From positions 1 to 57,416 of the forward strand of contig CANPTT010000012.1 of NCBI GenBank assembly GCA_947577065.1: a DNA stretch of 57,416 bases, in the 5' to 3' direction. Positions 15,925 through 24,343 of the stretch are shown here, piece by piece. Each line of letters opens with the position of its first letter. Position 1 is the first letter of the stretch. The notes beneath the pieces were generated by a model that was not told the origin of the DNA, did no database searches, and saw only the letters and a program-made list of their open reading frames with translations. The stretch comes from an uncultured Pseudoflavonifractor sp. (GTDB taxonomy: Bacteria; Bacillota; Clostridia; Oscillospirales; Oscillospiraceae). Made by a program: the position numbers and the translations under genes.

Positions 15925-18900
15925 ATGCCCTTTCAACTGACTCCTGACCAAAAGGCCGCGGTGGAAAACCGGGGCGGCGGCCTGTTGGTCTCTGCCGCGG
16001 CGGGCTCGGGTAAGACCCGGGTGCTGGTGGAGCGCCTTTTGGCACGGGTGGAAGAGGGAGTGGATATTGACCGCTTTCTGGTCATCACCTATACAAAGGC
16101 AGCCGCCGCGGAGCTGCGTGGGCGCATTGTGGCGGAGATCGCGGACAGACTGACCCAGCGGCCCGGTGACGCCTTCCTCCGGCGACAGGCTACTCTGGTC
16201 TATCAGGCGCAGATCTCCACGATCGACGCCTTTTGTGCGCGGTTTCTTCGGGAGGAGGGGCACCGGCTGGATCTGGACCACGATTTTTGCCTGTGCGATG
16301 AAAATGAGGCGGCGGTCCTTATGCGGGATGCCCTGAATGATGTGCTGGACAAACGCTATGAGACCATTGCGGCAGGAGATGATTTTGCCCGGCTTGTGGA
16401 TACCATGTCCGCCGGGAGGGATGACAGCTGCCTCATGGAGATCGTGCTGGATGTGCGGGAACGGATCCAGAGCCACCCAGACCCAAAGCGCTGGCTGGAG
16501 GAGCAGGAGAAGATTTTTGGCTTGGAGGGAGTCCGGGATGTGGGAGATACTCCCTGGGGCAGGCTTCTTCTTGCTGATGCCCGCCGTCAGGCGGACTATT
16601 GGGCGGGCCGTGTGGAGAGCCTTTTAGAACTGACGCGGGGGGACGAGGTGCTGTCGAGAGCCTATGGCCCCAGCCTCCAGATCACAGCGGACAGCCTTCG
16701 GACTCTCTCGGCGGCCACAGAGCAGGGATGGGACAAAACAGCGGAGCAGATACCGGTTGCCTTTCCTCGGCTGGGCTCCTCGAAGAATACAGAAGACCCA
16801 GAGGCGCAGGAGAGGATCAAGACCCTTCGGGATCAGTGCAAGAAGCGGCTGGAGCGGTTGACGAGCCTGTTTGCCGACACCTCCGCCGGACTTTTGGAGG
16901 ATATGGGCCAGGTCTATCCGGCCATTCGCGGCCTGTTTGCCCTGGTGCGGGACTTTGAGACGGCCTATACCGCTTTGAAGCGCCGGCGGGGGCTGCTGGA
17001 CTTTTCCGACCTGGAGCATCTTGCCGCCGGGCTGTTGATAGAGGAGGGGGGAGCGCCCACCGAGGTTGCCCGCCGGTGGAGTGGGAGATACGAGGAGGTC
17101 ATGGTAGACGAGTACCAAGATACCAACGCCGTCCAGAACGCCCTTTTTACCGCGCTGACCGGCGGGGGAAGAAACCTCTTCATGGTGGGAGATGTAAAGC
17201 AGTCCATCTATCGGTTCCGGTTGGCGGATCCGACCATCTTTCTAAAAAAATATCTGTCCTTTCAGCCGGCTGAGACGGCGGGGGAGGGGGAGCCCCGCCG
17301 GGTCCTTCTATCCCGGAATTTTCGCTCCCGGGCCCAGGTGCTGGAGGGGGTCAACTACCTTTTTCGGGCGGTGATGAGCGAAAGCTTTGGAGAGATGGCC
17401 TACACCGAGAAAGAGGCTCTGATCCCCGGGGGAACGTTTCCGGAGAGCGGCGCCGACCATTCGGTGGAGCTGGATCTGCTGGACTGTTTTCAGGCGGAAG
17501 AAGGGGAGGGGCCCAAGCCGCCCCGGGATCTGCTGGAGGCCCGTTTTGCAGCCGGGAGGCTCCGGGAGCTTTTGGAAGAGGGATTTCCCGTTTCCGACGG
17601 AGAGGGCGGCCTTCGCCCGGTGGGACCGGAAGACATGGTGATCCTGCTTCGTTCCCCTGGCTCAGTGCTCCATTACTATGCCGCGGCCCTGGGGGAGCAG
17701 GATATTCCCTGGTCGGCAGACGGGGCGGGAGATTTTTTTGCCGCCACGGAGATACAGGTGGCCCTGTCTCTGCTGCGGATCGTGGACAATCCACACCAGG
17801 ATGTGCCCCTCATCGCCGCCCTCCGATCGGCTGTCTATGGCTTCTCCGCCGACAGACTGGCACAGATCCGCTCTGCCGCCGGGGAGGAGGACTTTTATAC
17901 TGCCCTTACCTGTGACGGGGGAGAGGACGCAAAGGCGTTTCTTGCAGAGTTGGAGAGCCTTCGCCGCTGTGCGGGGGATCAGAGCTGCGCCGACCTTTTG
18001 TGGCGGATATACGACAGCTCCAATCTTCTGGGGATATATGGAGCCATGGACGAAGGGGAGACCCGAAGAGCGAATCTTTTGCTTCTGGCGCAGTTGGCCC
18101 GGGATTTTGAGGCGGCGGGCCACAAGGGGCTGTTTGGCTTTCTTGCCTATCTCCGGCGCTTGGAGGAGGACGGGCGGTCCTTGGCCCTTCCTGGGATGGG
18201 TGGCGCTGGAGGAGGGGTGCGGATCATGAGCATCCATCGCTCCAAGGGTCTGGAGTTCCCTGTGGTGCTGCTTGCGGGGCTTTCCCGGCAGCTGAACAAG
18301 ACGGATATGACCCAGCCCATGCTCTTTCATGCCCAACTGGGAGTGGGGCCCAAGCGGCTGGACCTGGAGCGGATGGTGGAGTATCCCACCCTGGCCAGGC
18401 TGGCAGTGGCCAGACAGATGGAATATGAGCTTTCAGCGGAGGAGCTGCGGCTTCTCTATGTGGCGATGACCCGTGCCCAGGAGAAGCTGATCTTGTCCTG
18501 CGCCCTGGCCCGGGGCTGGCGGGATGTGGAGAAGCTGCTGCCCTCAGTGGGGATCCCTGTGGAGCCCCAGGCGCTGTTGGACTGTGCCAGTCCCGGCCAG
18601 TGGATCCTGCTTGCCGCTCTGGCCCGGCCGGAGGCGGAGGGATACCGGGATGGAGTATTTCCACCCACAGTGGCCGCCGGGACAGATTTTGGCCCCCGGT
18701 GGGATATTCGCTGGGTGGACGCCGGGCCCTATGGGAAGGCGCCCGGGCAGCCCCGGCAGCTCCGGCGGCGGGAAGGGGAGAGCTGGACAAGGGATAAGCT
18801 GTTGGAGCGCTTTGTCTGGCGCTATCCCCATACCGGGGATGTGGAGCTGCCCTCTAAGCTCACCGCTACCCAGCTGAAGGGGAGGGATCTGGATGCGGAG

Positions 18901-19488
18901 GCGGCCCAGGAGGCTCCGCAGCGCTCCGGCCAACCCCGGTTTGACCGGCCCAGGTTTGCCGCGGAAAAGCTGGGCCTGACCCCGGCGCAAAAGGGGACGG
19001 CCCTCCATATGGTGATGCAGTACATCGACTTTGGCCGCTGTGGCAGCGTGGAGGATATCGCCGGAGAGATCGCCCGCCTGGTCCGGCAGAGCTTCATTAC
19101 CCCTCAGCAGGGCGAGGCGGTGGATCTGGAGAGGATACGGGCCTTTTTCGCATCCGATCTGGGGCGGGAGGCAATGGCGTCGGGGACTCTGCGGCGAGAG
19201 TTCAAGTTCTCCGTTCTGGTTCCGGCAAAGCGCTATTACCCCCAGGCCGGAGGGGAGGAAAAGGTCCTTCTGCAGGGCGTGGTTGACTGCTGCTTCGAGA
19301 CTCCCCGGGGCGTCACAGTGATAGATTTTAAAACGGACCATGTCTACGGTGAGGCTCTGCAGGCTCGAGCCGAGTCCTATCTCCCTCAACTGGACGCCTA
19401 TGCCGGGGCGTTGGCGGAGATCACAGGAAAGCCTGTGGAACGGCGGATGCTTTGGTTTTTCTCGGAGGGCAGAGCGGTGGAGGTGTGA
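15925..19488 (+). CDS. addA: AddAB helicase-nuclease subunit A
   Basis: The 1187-residue motor and nuclease subunit. UvrD-like motifs are all present: PDQKAAVE, Walker A SAAAGSGKT (23-31), VITYTKAAA, VDEYQDTN, VGDVKQSIYRFR, SIHRSKGLEFPVV and LLYVAMTRA. The C-terminal RecB-type nuclease has GTALHMVMQYID (His) and VIDFKTDHV (Asp and Lys). With AddB it unwinds and cuts DNA ends and recognises Chi. ATG 15925 follows AAAGGAGG; the open frame extends back into the CPBP gene but has no site there. Confidence 0.97.
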   Translation: MPFQLTPDQKAAVENRGGGLLVSAAAGSGKTRVLVERLLARVEEGVDIDRFLVITYTKAAAAELRGRIVAEIADRLTQRPGDAFLRRQATLVYQAQISTIDAFCARFLREEGHRLDLDHDFCLCDENEAAVLMRDALNDVLDKRYETIAAGDDFARLVDTMSAGRDDSCLMEIVLDVRERIQSHPDPKRWLEEQEKIFGLEGVRDVGDTPWGRLLLADARRQADYWAGRVESLLELTRGDEVLSRAYGPSLQITADSLRTLSAATEQGWDKTAEQIPVAFPRLGSSKNTEDPEAQERIKTLRDQCKKRLERLTSLFADTSAGLLEDMGQVYPAIRGLFALVRDFETAYTALKRRRGLLDFSDLEHLAAGLLIEEGGAPTEVARRWSGRYEEVMVDEYQDTNAVQNALFTALTGGGRNLFMVGDVKQSIYRFRLADPTIFLKKYLSFQPAETAGEGEPRRVLLSRNFRSRAQVLEGVNYLFRAVMSESFGEMAYTEKEALIPGGTFPESGADHSVELDLLDCFQAEEGEGPKPPRDLLEARFAAGRLRELLEEGFPVSDGEGGLRPVGPEDMVILLRSPGSVLHYYAAALGEQDIPWSADGAGDFFAATEIQVALSLLRIVDNPHQDVPLIAALRSAVYGFSADRLAQIRSAAGEEDFYTALTCDGGEDAKAFLAELESLRRCAGDQSCADLLWRIYDSSNLLGIYGAMDEGETRRANLLLLAQLARDFEAAGHKGLFGFLAYLRRLEEDGRSLALPGMGGAGGGVRIMSIHRSKGLEFPVVLLAGLSRQLNKTDMTQPMLFHAQLGVGPKRLDLERMVEYPTLARLAVARQMEYELSAEELRLLYVAMTRAQEKLILSCALARGWRDVEKLLPSVGIPVEPQALLDCASPGQWILLAALARPEAEGYRDGVFPPTVAAGTDFGPRWDIRWVDAGPYGKAPGQPRQLRRREGESWTRDKLLERFVWRYPHTGDVELPSKLTATQLKGRDLDAEAAQEAPQRSGQPRFDRPRFAAEKLGLTPAQKGTALHMVMQYIDFGRCGSVEDIAGEIARLVRQSFITPQQGEAVDLERIRAFFASDLGREAMASGTLRREFKFSVLVPAKRYYPQAGGEEKVLLQGVVDCCFETPRGVTVIDFKTDHVYGEALQARAESYLPQLDAYAGALAEITGKPVERRMLWFFSEGRAVEV

Positions 19489-19551
19489 TATGCCCTCACA
19501 TTTCCCAAGACGGTAGATCCTTGCCGGACGACCCTGCCCAAGGACAAAAGA

Positions 19552-19584
19552 AACCACCCCAGGCTCTTAAAGCCTGGGGTGGTT
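19552..19584. terminator. Bidirectional terminator between addA and the HPr gene
   Basis: 14-base arms (19552-19565 and 19571-19584) with a short loop lie between the convergent addA and the minus-strand sugar operon. Confidence 0.85.
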
Positions 19585-19605
19585 CTACTATATCAGTTTG
19601 GCGGC

Positions 19606-19866
19606 TTAGAAATTCTCTTTGAAGAACTGCTCCAGCTCAGCACAAACCTTGTCCTCGTTCTCGCCCTCAATCGTGACAGTGACGGTCTCGCCCTGCTTTA
19701 CCGCCATGCTCATGAGTCCCATGAGCTTCAGGGCGTTGACGCTTTTGTCACCCTTGGTGACAGTGACGGTGGTACCCACATAGCCCTTGACCTGCTTGGC
19801 CATGACCCCGGCGGGGCGAGCATGAAGACCCATGGGATCGGTGATGGTGTACTGGAACTGTTTCAT
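19606..19866 (-). CDS. HPr family phosphocarrier protein
   Basis: An 86-residue protein that accepts phosphate from enzyme I and passes it to IIA proteins. The active-site His15 is in MGLHARPAG. The region corresponding to the regulatory Ser46 of Bacillus HPr reads VNALKLMGLMSMA: Lys47 stands where the kinase-target serine should be, so HPr kinase-type control of CcpA is not expected. It is the last gene of the sugar operon, 48 bases after the aldo/keto reductase stop, with GGAAAGGAA before the ATG. It could serve the operon's own IIA or be the general HPr; whether the genome has another is not visible. Confidence 0.93.
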   Translation of the reverse strand: MKQFQYTITDPMGLHARPAGVMAKQVKGYVGTTVTVTKGDKSVNALKLMGLMSMAVKQGETVTVTIEGENEDKVCAELEQFFKENF

Positions 19867-19914
19867 TGAAATACATTCCTTTCCGTTGTTTTTTGCCCTA
19901 GGGCGGATCGGAGC

Positions 19915-20910
19915 TCAGACGCAGCGGGCGATCAAAGCGTCCGCATCGGCCTTCATCCGCAGGAAATCCTCCTGACTCAGAGGAACGTTTAGAGACTTGG
20001 CGGTATCTTCGATCTGGTAAAGCTTCCGGGCTCCGCAGAGAACATGGATGCTGGGGGAGAGCATAGAGTTCCATTTAATGGCCAGATTGGCCAGAGTACA
20101 GCCGTATTTCTCCGTCAGCTCCCGCCAGGAGTCCAGCATTTGGTTCACCAGAGGAATATTCTCCGGTTTCCACCAGAGCTTTCCCTGCCGGGCGGAGCCC
20201 TCGGACAGAATATAGTCGTTGGGGATCTTTCCCGCCAGAAGACCCTGCTCAATGGGGGAGTATGTCTGGAGGGAGATACCATGCTCCTCACAGAAGGGGA
20301 GAAGGGTGTCCACCGGCTTGCGATCCAGAATGCTCAGCTTTTCCTGGATCACGTCCAGCTGTCCCGCGTCCACATAGTCCTGAAGGATACGCAGGTCTAC
20401 ATTGGAAGCGCCGATAGCCCGGATCTTGCCCTCCTGCTTCATTTTCAGCAGCTCACCCATGGTCTCGGCCACAGGGACCAGGCCGTAGGTCTTGCACTGC
20501 CAATGGGTATAATAGACGTCGATATAGTCAGTATCCAGAGTTTTCAGGCTCAGCTCCAGATCCCGGCGAATAGCTTTGGGGGACAGGTCTCGATATACGC
20601 TGCGACCCTCCCGGGTGAAGTGGAGCTCTCCCCCCTCGTCGTACCACTGAATACCGCACTTGGTGGACAGGATCACCTTGTCCCGGGGCAGGGATCTCAA
20701 AGCCCTGGCGACCACCTCCTCGCTATGGCCGAAGCCATAGACGCGGGCGGTGTCTATCCAGTTGACCCCAAGGTCCACCGCGCGAAGGATGGTGTCTATC
20801 GACAACTGGTCATCATTGTCGCCCCACCAGGCGCCGCCGCCGATGGCCCAGCAGCCCAGCCCCAAGGCGCTGCACTGGATACCGGAACGACCGATCTCTC
20901 TTGTTTCCAT
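19915..20910 (-). CDS. Aldo/keto reductase
   Basis: A 331-residue NADPH-type (alpha/beta)8 oxidoreductase. The catalytic tetrad is complete: Asp53 and Tyr58 in DTARVYGFG, Lys84 in STKCG and His136 in YYTHWQCK. GASNVDLRILQDYV and TYSPIEQGLLAGKI are family landmarks of the AKR11/YajO-like group. In this operon it probably reduces or oxidises a sugar or sugar-derived aldehyde; this is inference. AAGGAGG precedes the ATG. It follows the 66-residue membrane protein by 12 bases. Confidence 0.92.
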   Translation of the reverse strand: METREIGRSGIQCSALGLGCWAIGGGAWWGDNDDQLSIDTILRAVDLGVNWIDTARVYGFGHSEEVVARALRSLPRDKVILSTKCGIQWYDEGGELHFTREGRSVYRDLSPKAIRRDLELSLKTLDTDYIDVYYTHWQCKTYGLVPVAETMGELLKMKQEGKIRAIGASNVDLRILQDYVDAGQLDVIQEKLSILDRKPVDTLLPFCEEHGISLQTYSPIEQGLLAGKIPNDYILSEGSARQGKLWWKPENIPLVNQMLDSWRELTEKYGCTLANLAIKWNSMLSPSIHVLCGARKLYQIEDTAKSLNVPLSQEDFLRMKADADALIARCV

Positions 20911-20922
20911 ACCAGATCCTCC

Positions 20923-21123
20923 TTAAAATTCAGGGACGAATCCTGCCAGGATCACATCCAGGATCAGGATGCCGTAGCCAAGCCTGCGCAGCTTCTTCTC
21001 TTTTTCCGACCAGACGTTGTCGGGAGCTGTCAGTTGTCGCTGCTGAAAGCTTACCTTGGCCGACATGATGCAGCCCATACCTGCGATGAGCAGGGCGATC
21101 ATGAGAATGAATTTGATGCTCAT
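20923..21123 (-). CDS. Small membrane protein (66 aa)
   Basis: Two hydrophobic helices, FILMIALLIAGMGCIM at the N-terminus and YGILILDVILAGFV at the C-terminus, flank a charged loop (WSEKEKKLRRL). It starts six bases after the isomerase stop, and its GGAGGGG ribosome site lies inside that gene's end, so translation is coupled. No family recognised. A role in uptake or in anchoring an operon enzyme is possible but unsupported. Confidence 0.7.
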   Translation of the reverse strand: MSIKFILMIALLIAGMGCIMSAKVSFQQRQLTAPDNVWSEKEKKLRRLGYGILILDVILAGFVPEF

Positions 21124-21129
21124 GAGGGG

Positions 21130-21768
21130 TTACCCCTCCACAAGACCCTGGACAAAGGCCGCCAGCTCAGCGTCCTTGCACCCGGCGTTAAAGCATTCCA
21201 GGAACCGGGGGGTCAGGCTCTTTTTCAGGATGTCCTGATCAATGGCTTTCAATCCCTCAATGAGGGGCTTGGCGGTGGCCTGTTTCATGGAGAAAAGTGC
21301 CGCCGCGTTGCGGTTCTGGGATTCCCGGCGCTCGGGAGGATAACCCAGACCCTTGGGAGAGCCGAAGGCTTTTTCAAACATAGTATGGATGTTCAGCTCA
21401 GCCCCCCAACCAAAGCCCTTGGCGTAGGGAATGGCAAGGGCGTTGCCGTTATTGATCTGGAGGAACAGAAACGCGTCGGTGGGCTCAATGCAATAGCCGC
21501 ACACCACGCCGGGGAAGCTGTTGAGAGCCATCAGTGCTCCCTGGCCCGTACCGCAGCCGGTGACCACAAAGTCTGCCGCACCGCTGTTCAGCAGCAGGGC
21601 GGCCTGAACGCCCAGGTTCAGGTAGGTCAGATAGTGGGGGTCGTCGTCTTTCTCCATACCGGTGTTAAACACGGTGTGGCCCATGGGCTCCACCACGTCC
21701 TTGAGCTGGGCCAGGACGATGGCGTTCTTGCCCGCCTGGCTGAATTCGTTCATCATTGCGATCTTCAT
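21130..21768 (-). CDS. RpiB/LacA/LacB family sugar-phosphate isomerase
   Basis: A 212-residue protein starting MKIAMMNEFSQAGKN. The RpiB-type catalytic loop is VVTGCGTGQGALMALNSFPGVVCGYC, where the TGCGTGQG segment carries the active-site Cys of the RpiB/LacAB fold. The C-terminal extension (after about residue 150) is longer than in classical RpiB (about 150 residues). Next to a class II aldolase and a PTS it most likely isomerises the phosphorylated sugar before aldol cleavage; the substrate is unknown. AAGGAG precedes the ATG. Confidence 0.87.
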   Translation of the reverse strand: MKIAMMNEFSQAGKNAIVLAQLKDVVEPMGHTVFNTGMEKDDDPHYLTYLNLGVQAALLLNSGAADFVVTGCGTGQGALMALNSFPGVVCGYCIEPTDAFLFLQINNGNALAIPYAKGFGWGAELNIHTMFEKAFGSPKGLGYPPERRESQNRNAAALFSMKQATAKPLIEGLKAIDQDILKKSLTPRFLECFNAGCKDAELAAFVQGLVEG

Positions 21769-21819
21769 GTGACCGATCTCCTTCTGTTATCCGGTTTTTG
21801 TAGCGCCGTTTTGAAGCAA

Positions 21820-21848
21820 GGGGCAGATGGATCCCCTCCATCTGCCCC
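21820..21848 (-). other. Intercistronic hairpin in the sugar operon
   Basis: Arms GGGGCAGATGG (21820-21830) and CCATCTGCCCC (21838-21848) lie between the aldolase and isomerase genes. On the minus strand only TTGCTTC follows, so it is at best a weak terminator. It may lower expression of the four downstream genes or protect the upstream mRNA. Confidence 0.6.
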
Positions 21849-21861
21849 TGCCGTCAATCTT

Positions 21862-22746
21862 TTATTCCTTGCTGCCGTTGTCGGCGAACTCGAAGATGTA
21901 GCGGTCGTTGGAACCGATCATCCGGATGTACTCCTTAACGAACTTCTTGATGGCGGCCTCGGCGGTCATCATGATGTTCAGGTAGTCGGTGCCGGGCTCC
22001 TTCTCCCACTTCTCCTTCATGGCCACCTCGGCTGCGTGGAAGGCGTCGGTGCAGACGTTGATCTTGTTGATGCCGCCCGCCACAGCCTTGCGGATGTTCT
22101 CCTCACCGGAGCCGGAGCCACCGTGGAGGACCAGGGGCATCTTCAACGCTGCCTTCAGCTCAGCCAGCCGGTCAAAGTCCAGCTTGGGTACATAACCGGC
22201 GGGATACTTGCCGTGGGCGGTGCCGATGGCCACAGCCAGGGCGTCAATGCCCGTCCGGGCCACAAAGTCTTTGGCCTGCTCCACATTGGTGTACATGTCG
22301 GCGGTCTTTCCGTCGCCATCAGCGGCCTGCCCCACGTGGCCCAGCTCAGCCTCTACGCTGATGCCCTGGGCGTGGGCCAGATCCACGATCATGCGGGTCC
22401 GGCGCACATTTTCCTCATAGGGCAGGGAGGAGGCGTCAATCATCACATTGGTGAAACCTCTGTGCATGGCGTCCACCTCGGTCTCGAAGTCAGGGCCATG
22501 GTCCAGATTCAGGCAGATGGGCACATCAGCCCGCTTGGCCATGTCAATGATCATGGGAACGATATCTTCGGCATGGGCCAGCTTGGTCATCTGTCCCTTG
22601 CCCATCTGGACAATGATAGGAGAGTGCTCCTCGCTGGCAGCCTCAATAACGGCACGGGCCATCTCCATGTTTACGCTGTTCACCGCCATAACGGCATAGC
22701 CGTCCCGGTTGGCGTTGTCCAGAAGATACTTCATATTGACTAACAT
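21862..22746 (-). CDS. Class II ketose-bisphosphate aldolase
   Basis: A 294-residue zinc aldolase of the FbaA/GatY/KbaY family. Zinc ligands and active-site segments are visible: NLDHGPDFE (catalytic Asp and zinc His), EAELGHVG, GTAHGKYP and VLHGGSGSGEE, with NVCTDAF near the C-terminus. It cleaves a ketose-1,6-bisphosphate (fructose or tagatose type, or a relative) to two trioses. The sequence does not decide between them. AGGAGGG lies ten bases before the ATG. It sits directly downstream of the PTS IIC gene. Confidence 0.92.
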   Translation of the reverse strand: MLVNMKYLLDNANRDGYAVMAVNSVNMEMARAVIEAASEEHSPIIVQMGKGQMTKLAHAEDIVPMIIDMAKRADVPICLNLDHGPDFETEVDAMHRGFTNVMIDASSLPYEENVRRTRMIVDLAHAQGISVEAELGHVGQAADGDGKTADMYTNVEQAKDFVARTGIDALAVAIGTAHGKYPAGYVPKLDFDRLAELKAALKMPLVLHGGSGSGEENIRKAVAGGINKINVCTDAFHAAEVAMKEKWEKEPGTDYLNIMMTAEAAIKKFVKEYIRMIGSNDRYIFEFADNGSKE

Positions 22747-22814
22747 TGCTATGGGTCCCTCCTAAGTATTTTAGAGGTGCAAGGCCACGGTGGCCCTTAA
22801 AACGGAAGTGCAGA

Positions 22815-23930
22815 TTAGAGGTCGATGTCCAGGTCAACGATCTCCTCTTCCTTGTTGTCCTCGTCAGAGGGCATCTTCTTCAGCACAGCGTACAGCACGC
22901 CGGTAATGACAGAGCCGATGACACAGGCCAGGATCCACATGGCGGGGTTATTGGACAGGGGCATGACCAGAATGCCGCCGTGAGCCGCCTTAGTGTTGAC
23001 ACCCCAGGCCATGGCCAGGCCGGAGGCGATGGCGGAGCCGATCATGGAGGAGGGGATCACGCGGAGGGGATCCTCGGCCACGAAGGGCAGAACACCCTCG
23101 GTGATGAAGCACAGGCCCATGGGGATGCAGGTGTAGGCGGTGTCCTTCTGTGCACGGGTGAATTTCTTGGGGGCAATGATGGCGGCCAGGCCCATGCCGA
23201 TGGCGGGGGTCATACCACCGATGATCTTGGCGGTCTCGGCACAGCCGCCGATGCCGTCGGGCATATCGGCGTACAGAGCGTTGGCGGCCATAGAAGCGGT
23301 CTTGTTGATGGGACCGCCCATATCAAAGCCCATGCAGGCGCCAATGACAGCGCCCACGATGAACAGGGAGCCCTCAGCCAGGCTCTGGATCCAGGCCTGG
23401 AAAGCCAACATGACCGTGGCGATAGGACGCATCAGAACACCGAAGAACACGAAGGTGGCAACGGCGGTGGCGACCACAGGAATGATGAGCACGGGCATCA
23501 GGCCACGGAGAGACTTGGGCAGCTTCCAGGACTTCATCCACTCCACAAAATAACCGATGAGGAAGCCCATCAGCAGAGCGCCGATGAAGCCGGTCTTGGT
23601 GGGGCCGCCGGCAAAGTAGCCGATGGCAAAGCCGGGGACGATGCCCGGACGGTCGGAAATGGAGAAGGCAACGCCGGCGCACAGGAAGGCGTAAGCCCAG
23701 TTAAAGCCGTTGCCGTTCATCTCGCCCAGCATATGCATAAAGTCGCTGATCTTGGTGATGGAGTAGCCAGAGTAGTTCAGGCCGGCCACCAGGGGCTCGC
23801 TCAGGTCGACGCCGGACCAGCTGAAGGCCTTCTGGATGGCGCCCATGATACCGGCCATGACCACCATGGGGATCATGAAGGAAATACCGGTCATAATGTG
23901 CTTCTTAATGTCTTTTCCACTGAATTTCAT
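22815..23930 (-). CDS. PTS fructose-type transporter subunit IIC
   Basis: A 371-residue permease with about nine to ten membrane helices and the fructose-family landmarks: HIMTGISFMIPMVVMAGI at the start, SDRPGIVPGFAIGY, MGFDMGGPINKTAS and ITEGVLPFVAEDP. It carries the sugar across the membrane and hands it to IIB for phosphorylation. The protein ends in the tail EEEIVDLDIDL, nearly the same as the end of the IIA protein encoded upstream (EEIVELDLDF). GAGAGGTGG precedes the ATG. IIB starts 53 bases upstream in the same operon. Confidence 0.95.
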   Translation of the reverse strand: MKFSGKDIKKHIMTGISFMIPMVVMAGIMGAIQKAFSWSGVDLSEPLVAGLNYSGYSITKISDFMHMLGEMNGNGFNWAYAFLCAGVAFSISDRPGIVPGFAIGYFAGGPTKTGFIGALLMGFLIGYFVEWMKSWKLPKSLRGLMPVLIIPVVATAVATFVFFGVLMRPIATVMLAFQAWIQSLAEGSLFIVGAVIGACMGFDMGGPINKTASMAANALYADMPDGIGGCAETAKIIGGMTPAIGMGLAAIIAPKKFTRAQKDTAYTCIPMGLCFITEGVLPFVAEDPLRVIPSSMIGSAIASGLAMAWGVNTKAAHGGILVMPLSNNPAMWILACVIGSVITGVLYAVLKKMPSDEDNKEEEIVDLDIDL

Positions 23931-23983
23931 AACTCTTTTTCCACCTCTCTATTGGAAACTGTTGGGTTTGGACTCTTTTTGGA

Positions 23984-24298
23984 TCATTTGGCAGCCAACT
24001 TTTTCTCAATCGTTGCGATCAGGCTCTTGGGCTGCTTCATGGCCAGGGCGATGGGGATGTCCACGACTCGCTTATCCTTGAAGCGCTCCACGCCACGGAT
24101 GGCGATATCATGACAGTAAATGATCACATCGGCATCCCGAATATCGGCCGCCGTCAGTTCGTTCTGAACGCCGGCGGAGCCCTGGGTCTCCACCTTGCAC
24201 TGGTGGCCCATCTCTTCGGCTGCCTGCTGGATCTTCTCCGCCACAATATACGTATGGGCAATACCAGCCGTACAAGCCGTCACTGCGAGGATCTTCAT
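23984..24298 (-). CDS. PTS fructose-type transporter subunit IIB
   Basis: A 104-residue cytoplasmic phosphocarrier. The phosphocysteine Cys9 is in VTACTAGIAHTY, the fructose-type IIB loop, and IYCHDIAIRGVERF follows. It takes phosphate from IIA and gives it to the sugar bound by IIC. ATG 24298 has AAGGAGG eight bases upstream; the GTG at 24301 is an alternative. It does not have the acidic C-terminal tail found on IIA and IIC. Confidence 0.95.
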   Translation of the reverse strand: MKILAVTACTAGIAHTYIVAEKIQQAAEEMGHQCKVETQGSAGVQNELTAADIRDADVIIYCHDIAIRGVERFKDKRVVDIPIALAMKQPKSLIATIEKKLAAK

Positions 24299-24343
24299 CA
24301 CTTACACCTCCTTCTTCTGGATTTTAGCATACCGATATAAGGA

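Noticed and set aside
20044-22743. An 899-codon open frame on the plus strand opposite the aldo/keto reductase, isomerase and aldolase genes
   Set aside because: It runs exactly antisense to four well-supported genes, has no domain or ribosome site, and is explained by GC-rich codon bias leaving few stops on the opposite strand.
22746-24113. A 455-codon open frame antisense to PTS IIC and IIB
   Set aside because: His/Gly/Asp-rich translation typical of an antisense shadow; the minus-strand genes have clear motifs and ribosome sites.
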